Positions 5,705-5,898 of a stretch of DNA of 5,898 nucleotides are shown here, in pieces (position 1 is the first letter of the stretch; every line of letters starts with the position of its first letter). Made by a program: the position numbers and the translations under genes. The DNA is from an uncultured Slackia sp. (lineage in GTDB: Bacteria > Actinomycetota > Coriobacteriia > Coriobacteriales > Eggerthellaceae). Location: the NCBI GenBank assembly GCA_900553775.1, contig USEZ01000121.1:1-5898 (forward strand). Reading direction: 5' to 3'. A model generated the notes under the pieces. It was not told the origin of the DNA. It made no database searches and saw only the letters and a program-made list of their open reading frames with translations.

Positions 5705-5737
5705 TGACCCATCCTTTCCTTGGTGTGGTTAACGAAA

Positions 5738-5765
5738 GGCCGGCACGGAAAGCCCCGTGCCGGCC
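5738..5765 (-). promoter_or_regulatory. Strong GC hairpin between fixB and fixC
   Basis: GGCCGGCACGG (5738-5748) and CCGTGCCGGCC (5755-5765) are perfect 11-bp arms around a 6-nt loop, in the 79-nt gap between the fixB stop and the fixC start. Read leftwards it is followed by TTTCGTT, a poor T-run. A leaky terminator or attenuator, an RNA processing site, or a stem protecting the upstream mRNA from 3' decay are all possible. Confidence 0.6.
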
Positions 5766-5783
5766 CATGATGCAAAAGACGGC

Positions 5784-5898
5784 TTACAGAGCGGCGATCA
5801 GCGCAGGCAGGACGGTGTTGAGGTCGCCCACCAGACCGTAGTCGCACTGTTTGAACACAGGAGCGTTCTTGTCCTTGTTGATTGCGAACAGCGTGGTC
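5784..5898 (-). CDS. fixB: FixB / electron-transfer flavoprotein alpha subunit, C-terminal end only
   Basis: Only the last 37 codons and the TAA stop are inside the window; the gene enters from the right edge. The visible protein contains LFAINKDKNAPVFKQCDYG and VGDLNTVLPALIAAL. These match the very conserved C-terminal FAD-binding end of ETF alpha/FixB proteins (pattern AINxDxxAPIFxxADYGxVGD...PxL). The subunit pairs with FixA (ETF beta, expected further upstream) to accept electrons from NADH and pass them to FixC. The only oddity is Cys in QCDYG, where Ala is usual in this family. The name fixB rather than etfA rests on the adjoining fixC and fixX. Confidence 0.92.
   Translation of the reverse strand, partial: TTLFAINKDKNAPVFKQCDYGLVGDLNTVLPALIAAL

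Noticed and set aside
4868..5707. Plus-strand frame of 279 codons over fixC
   Set aside because: It mirrors the fixC reading frame on the opposite strand, with H/D/G/A-rich composition and no family features.

Overview
The window is GC-rich, carries a membrane-anchored LuxR-type regulator beside an MFS transporter, and holds part of a fixABCX-type electron-transfer operon. This combination, with the protein style (12-helix domain fused to a C-terminal LuxR helix-turn-helix), points to an anaerobic gut actinobacterium of the class Coriobacteriia, most likely family Eggerthellaceae (Eggerthella, Gordonibacter and relatives). That assignment is by eye from gene content. The genus cannot be fixed from the sequence alone.

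Layout. Positions 1-1107 (minus strand) hold an MFS transporter whose C-terminus runs off the left edge. Positions 1108-1638 are a 531-base divergent intergenic region, rich in dyads, with a weak candidate promoter for the rightward gene. Positions 1639-3093 (plus strand) encode a 484-residue membrane LuxR regulator, followed by a strong intrinsic terminator at 3122-3163. From there to 3976 is a gene-free convergent stretch of about 0.8 kb. It contains a 152-bp MITE-like element with terminal inverted repeats (3291-3442) and several short tandem or direct repeats. A second strong terminator (3977-4010, minus strand) closes the fix operon. Read leftwards, that operon runs fixB (only the last 37 codons, at the right edge), a 79-nt gap with a strong GC hairpin, fixC (5704 to 4412) and fixX (4415 to 4110, a 4-nt ATGA overlap with fixC).

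How the genes work together. FixB (ETF alpha), FixA (off the window), FixC (flavoprotein oxidoreductase, ETF-quinone oxidoreductase type) and FixX (ferredoxin-like [4Fe-4S] protein) form an electron-transfer complex. In characterised systems it bifurcates NADH electrons to quinone and to low-potential ferredoxin or flavodoxin. The divergent luxR/MFS pair looks like a one-component regulatory module, in which the regulator would control the transporter and itself. Its substrate cannot be read from the sequence. Convergent orientation and two terminators separate this module from the fix operon, so no functional link between them is implied.

I found no RNA gene, CRISPR array, transposase or obvious unknown multi-gene system. 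The least explained material is the gene-free convergent region and the structured leaders between luxR and the MFS gene.
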